From assembly GCF_000375545.1 (NCBI RefSeq), contig NZ_AQXF01000005.1, positions 1-64,000 of the forward strand: a DNA stretch of 64,000 nt. The letters run 5' to 3'. How positions within the stretch are numbered: the stretch's first letter is position 1; every line of letters begins with the position of its first letter. This stretch comes from Kordiimonas gwangyangensis DSM 19435 = JCM 12864. GTDB lineage: Bacteria > Pseudomonadota > Alphaproteobacteria > Sphingomonadales > Kordiimonadaceae. The notes below the pieces were generated by a model that did not search any database, was not told where the DNA came from, and saw only the letters and a program-made list of their open reading frames with translations. The position numbers and the translations under genes were made by a program. Shown here in pieces: positions 62,358 to 64,000 of the stretch.

Positions 62358-63065
62358 ATGTCCCTGAAAACGAAACTGAGCATCGCGCTCGTACTATTCG
62401 TCGGCGTTTGTAGCGTCATTCTTGTCAACGAAGGCTACCTTACGCTCGAAACCGTGCAGGATAATCTGGCGGTTATGAAGGACAGCTATCAGGCCTCGCC
62501 TGTTATGTTCCTCGCCCTTTTCATGGTTGGGTACGCCCTTTTTGTCGCCCTTTACGTACCCGGCCCCTTCATTCTGAACCTTCTGGCCGGCGCGCTTTTT
62601 GGTCCGCTTGTCGGGACCGCTGTGGCGAGCGTGGCCGCAGCTGTCGGTTCTGTCGCGGCATTCCTCGTCGCTCGTTATATTCTTCATGACGCTGTACGCG
62701 GCAAATTCCCGGGTCAGGTGATCTCAGTTGATAAAGCGATCGAGGAAAAAGGCTGGTTTTACGTCTTTCTGCTGCGTCTTGTGCCGGGCCTGCCGGTAGG
62801 CCTCACAAACCTTTTGATGGGTGTGACGAACGTGAGCGCGGCAACCTTCTTCTTCGCCTCGCTCATTGGTGTTGTGCCGTGGATTGCCTTCTATGTTGTC
62901 GCAGGCGGCGAACTGGCCCAGATGAAGTCCATCGAGGATATCGCCAGCACGGAAATGAGCCTGATCGCACTTGCGCTTGTAGTACTGCTGGTTCTCGGCC
63001 GTTTTCTCTCGAAAAAGATATCGGACCCCCGTACGCCTGAGCGCCGCCGCGGCCATTTTGTCTAG
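62358..63065 (+). CDS. VTT-domain (TVP38/TMEM64, DedA-like) membrane protein
   Basis: 235-residue protein with about six hydrophobic segments. The VTT core is YVPGPFILNLLAGALFGPLV, SVAAFLVARYI, then LRLVPGLPVGLTNLLMGVTN and SLIGVVPWIAFYVVAGGELA. Family members act as lipid scramblases or flippases for carrier lipids. GAGGATC precedes the ATG. Upstream it is divergent from the amidoligase gene. Confidence 0.9.
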   Translation: MSLKTKLSIALVLFVGVCSVILVNEGYLTLETVQDNLAVMKDSYQASPVMFLALFMVGYALFVALYVPGPFILNLLAGALFGPLVGTAVASVAAAVGSVAAFLVARYILHDAVRGKFPGQVISVDKAIEEKGWFYVFLLRLVPGLPVGLTNLLMGVTNVSAATFFFASLIGVVPWIAFYVVAGGELAQMKSIEDIASTEMSLIALALVVLLVLGRFLSKKISDPRTPERRRGHFV

Positions 63066-63161
63066 GCGCCAACGAAAACCCTTGCGGGGGCACACACCAT
63101 TGCCATACTGGCGCAACACAATAGCAGCACAACCAACACGCTTCTGGTGCGGAGAGATTTT

Positions 63162-63884
63162 ATGACCCCGGGGGACAAGAGTTCCTTCCTAGCAAAAGCC
63201 CGGCACAACATGCTGATCGGGCTTTTTACCCTGATACCCATTTGGCTGACGCTGATCCTTTTGGCGGTCATCCTTGACTTCATTCACCAGATGGCATCAC
63301 CAATTATCGACCTGTTGACTGGCTGGGCTGACCCGGGCGGTACCGCATTCTATGTGGTGAAACACCCGTGGTTCCAGACCACCTTGGCGGTGGTGATCAT
63401 GCTGAGCCTCTTGTACCTCGTTGGCTGGCTGGCATCGCGCTGGTTTGGCCAGCGGTTCCTCAAGCTCCTCGATGACCTGATCCAGCGCATTCCTGTTGCC
63501 CGCACTATCTATAACACCATCAAGCGGCTTGCTGATGCAATGCAAACCAACTCGGACGAGATTGAGCGTGTGGTGCTGATTGAGTTTCCGTCCAAGGACA
63601 TGAAAACCGTGGGGCTTGTGACGCGCACCTTCAAGGACAGCCGCACGGGGCGCGAACTGGCGGCCGTGTATGTGCCCACTACGCCGAACCCAACTTCTGG
63701 CTACCTTGAGATCGTGCCCATCGAGAATATCATCCCCACCAACTGGAAGCTGGACGAAGCCATGTCCTTCATCATCTCAGGCGGCGCCGATGTACCGGAC
63801 ACCTTCATTTACGACCGGCCACCAGCCCACAACAGCGATGAACTGATCCACCCGGACGCGGATGAGGGTACAGATAAGAAATAA
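63162..63884 (+). CDS. DUF502 membrane protein
   Basis: 240-residue protein with two TM segments (residues 15-42 and about 70-92). A conserved soluble domain follows: LDDLIQRIPVARTIYNTIKR, VVLIEFPSKDMKTVGLVTRT and VPTTPNPTSGYLEIVP. These motifs define DUF502, a widespread family of unknown function, often near recG/mfd in alphaproteobacteria. GGAGAGA precedes the ATG at 63162. Confidence 0.92.
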   Translation: MTPGDKSSFLAKARHNMLIGLFTLIPIWLTLILLAVILDFIHQMASPIIDLLTGWADPGGTAFYVVKHPWFQTTLAVVIMLSLLYLVGWLASRWFGQRFLKLLDDLIQRIPVARTIYNTIKRLADAMQTNSDEIERVVLIEFPSKDMKTVGLVTRTFKDSRTGRELAAVYVPTTPNPTSGYLEIVPIENIIPTNWKLDEAMSFIISGGADVPDTFIYDRPPAHNSDELIHPDADEGTDKK

Positions 63885-63892
63885 GCAGTAAA

Positions 63893-63917
63893 AAAGGAGC
63901 CAACCGGCTCCTTTTCT
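63893..63917. terminator. Bidirectional terminator after the DUF502 gene
   Basis: AAAGGAGCC-AACC-GGCTCCTTT with T or A runs on both sides, 9 nt past the stop codon and before the convergent gene's end. Confidence 0.8.
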
Positions 63918-63938
63918 CGTTTTGCTATTGTGTGGCTC

Positions 63939-64000
63939 TTAGCCCAGATCATTCCACCAGGTCTCAAGCTTGCGGTCGATCTGGTCAGCAAGTGACGGAT
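63939..64000 (-). CDS. 3' tip of an unidentified gene
   Basis: An open minus-strand frame ends at a TAA at 63939-63941 and encodes the C-terminus PSLADQIDRKLETWWNDLG. The rest lies outside the window. The placement just past a bidirectional terminator supports a real convergent gene. Too short to identify. Confidence 0.5.
   Translation of the reverse strand, partial: PSLADQIDRKLETWWNDLG

Noticed and set aside
1-64000. CRISPR array, prophage, toxin-antitoxin or restriction system
   Set aside because: No regularly spaced repeats, Cas, phage structural, integrase, methylase or toxin-like proteins were seen in any frame.

Overview
The window looks like part of an alphaproteobacterial chromosome. 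The reasons are the tRNA-Tyr/tRNA-Gly/tuf order, many TonB-dependent receptors (four), two FecI/FecR sigma/anti-sigma pairs, a TPR-sulfotransferase, a CC0125-type lipoprotein, an LptF/G-like permease, and GC-rich codon use in most genes. The general flavour is that of Kordiimonas-, sphingomonad- or Caulobacter-like marine or soil bacteria. The species cannot be named from sequence alone. No rRNA, CRISPR array, integrase, intact transposase or phage gene was found.

Layout. 1-2.8 kb: 5' part of tuf (EF-Tu), tRNA-Gly, tRNA-Tyr, rlmB and a cupin gene. 2.8-3.6 kb: an arsR-arsI-like pair with a palindromic operator. 3.8-4.7 kb: a soluble chemoreceptor-like protein. 4.9-7.7 kb: a small ORF, a YtrA-type GntR regulator and an ABC transporter, preceded by GGTG-N16-CACC-type sites. 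7.7-15.5 kb: one minus-strand operon with a YfcC-type transporter, an exported cyanophycinase-like peptidase, an isoaspartyl peptidase, a TonB receptor and a TPR-sulfotransferase. I read it as a cyanophycin or beta-aspartyl-peptide scavenging locus.

16.3-36.5 kb: a block bounded by two imperfect 70-bp direct repeats and holding envelope genes. These are a DUF2334 deacetylase, an LptF/G-like permease, an integral membrane protein, DUF2141, three glycosyltransferases, a TonB receptor, an inositol-1-phosphate cytidylyltransferase-like enzyme, a flippase, a CDP-alcohol phosphotransferase and myo-inositol-phosphate synthase. An ECF sigma/FecR/TonB receptor trio and an exported lipocalin-like protein follow. 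Together they suggest synthesis and export of an inositol-containing glycolipid or compatible solute.

36.5-45 kb: a second sigma/FecR/TonB receptor set running into an FG-GAP protein, a DsbD-alpha-like protein and DsbD. 45.3-50.6 kb: a second GntR/ABC transporter set followed by an exported S9 peptidase. 50.7-57.2 kb: a compact minus-strand operon with a 7TM-GGDEF cyclase, a patatin lipase, an atypical cytochrome P450, two small mutually paralogous proteins of unknown function and a DyP-type peroxidase. I propose it as a lipid-peroxide (oxylipin-like) pathway, and it is the best candidate here for an undescribed system.

57.6-64 kb: a JmjC/cupin oxygenase, a lipoprotein, a KdpE-like regulator, an amidoligase/glutamine-amidotransferase pair, a VTT-domain membrane protein, a DUF502 membrane protein and the 3' tip of one more gene. 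All functional statements come from reading translated motifs by eye; no database search was run.
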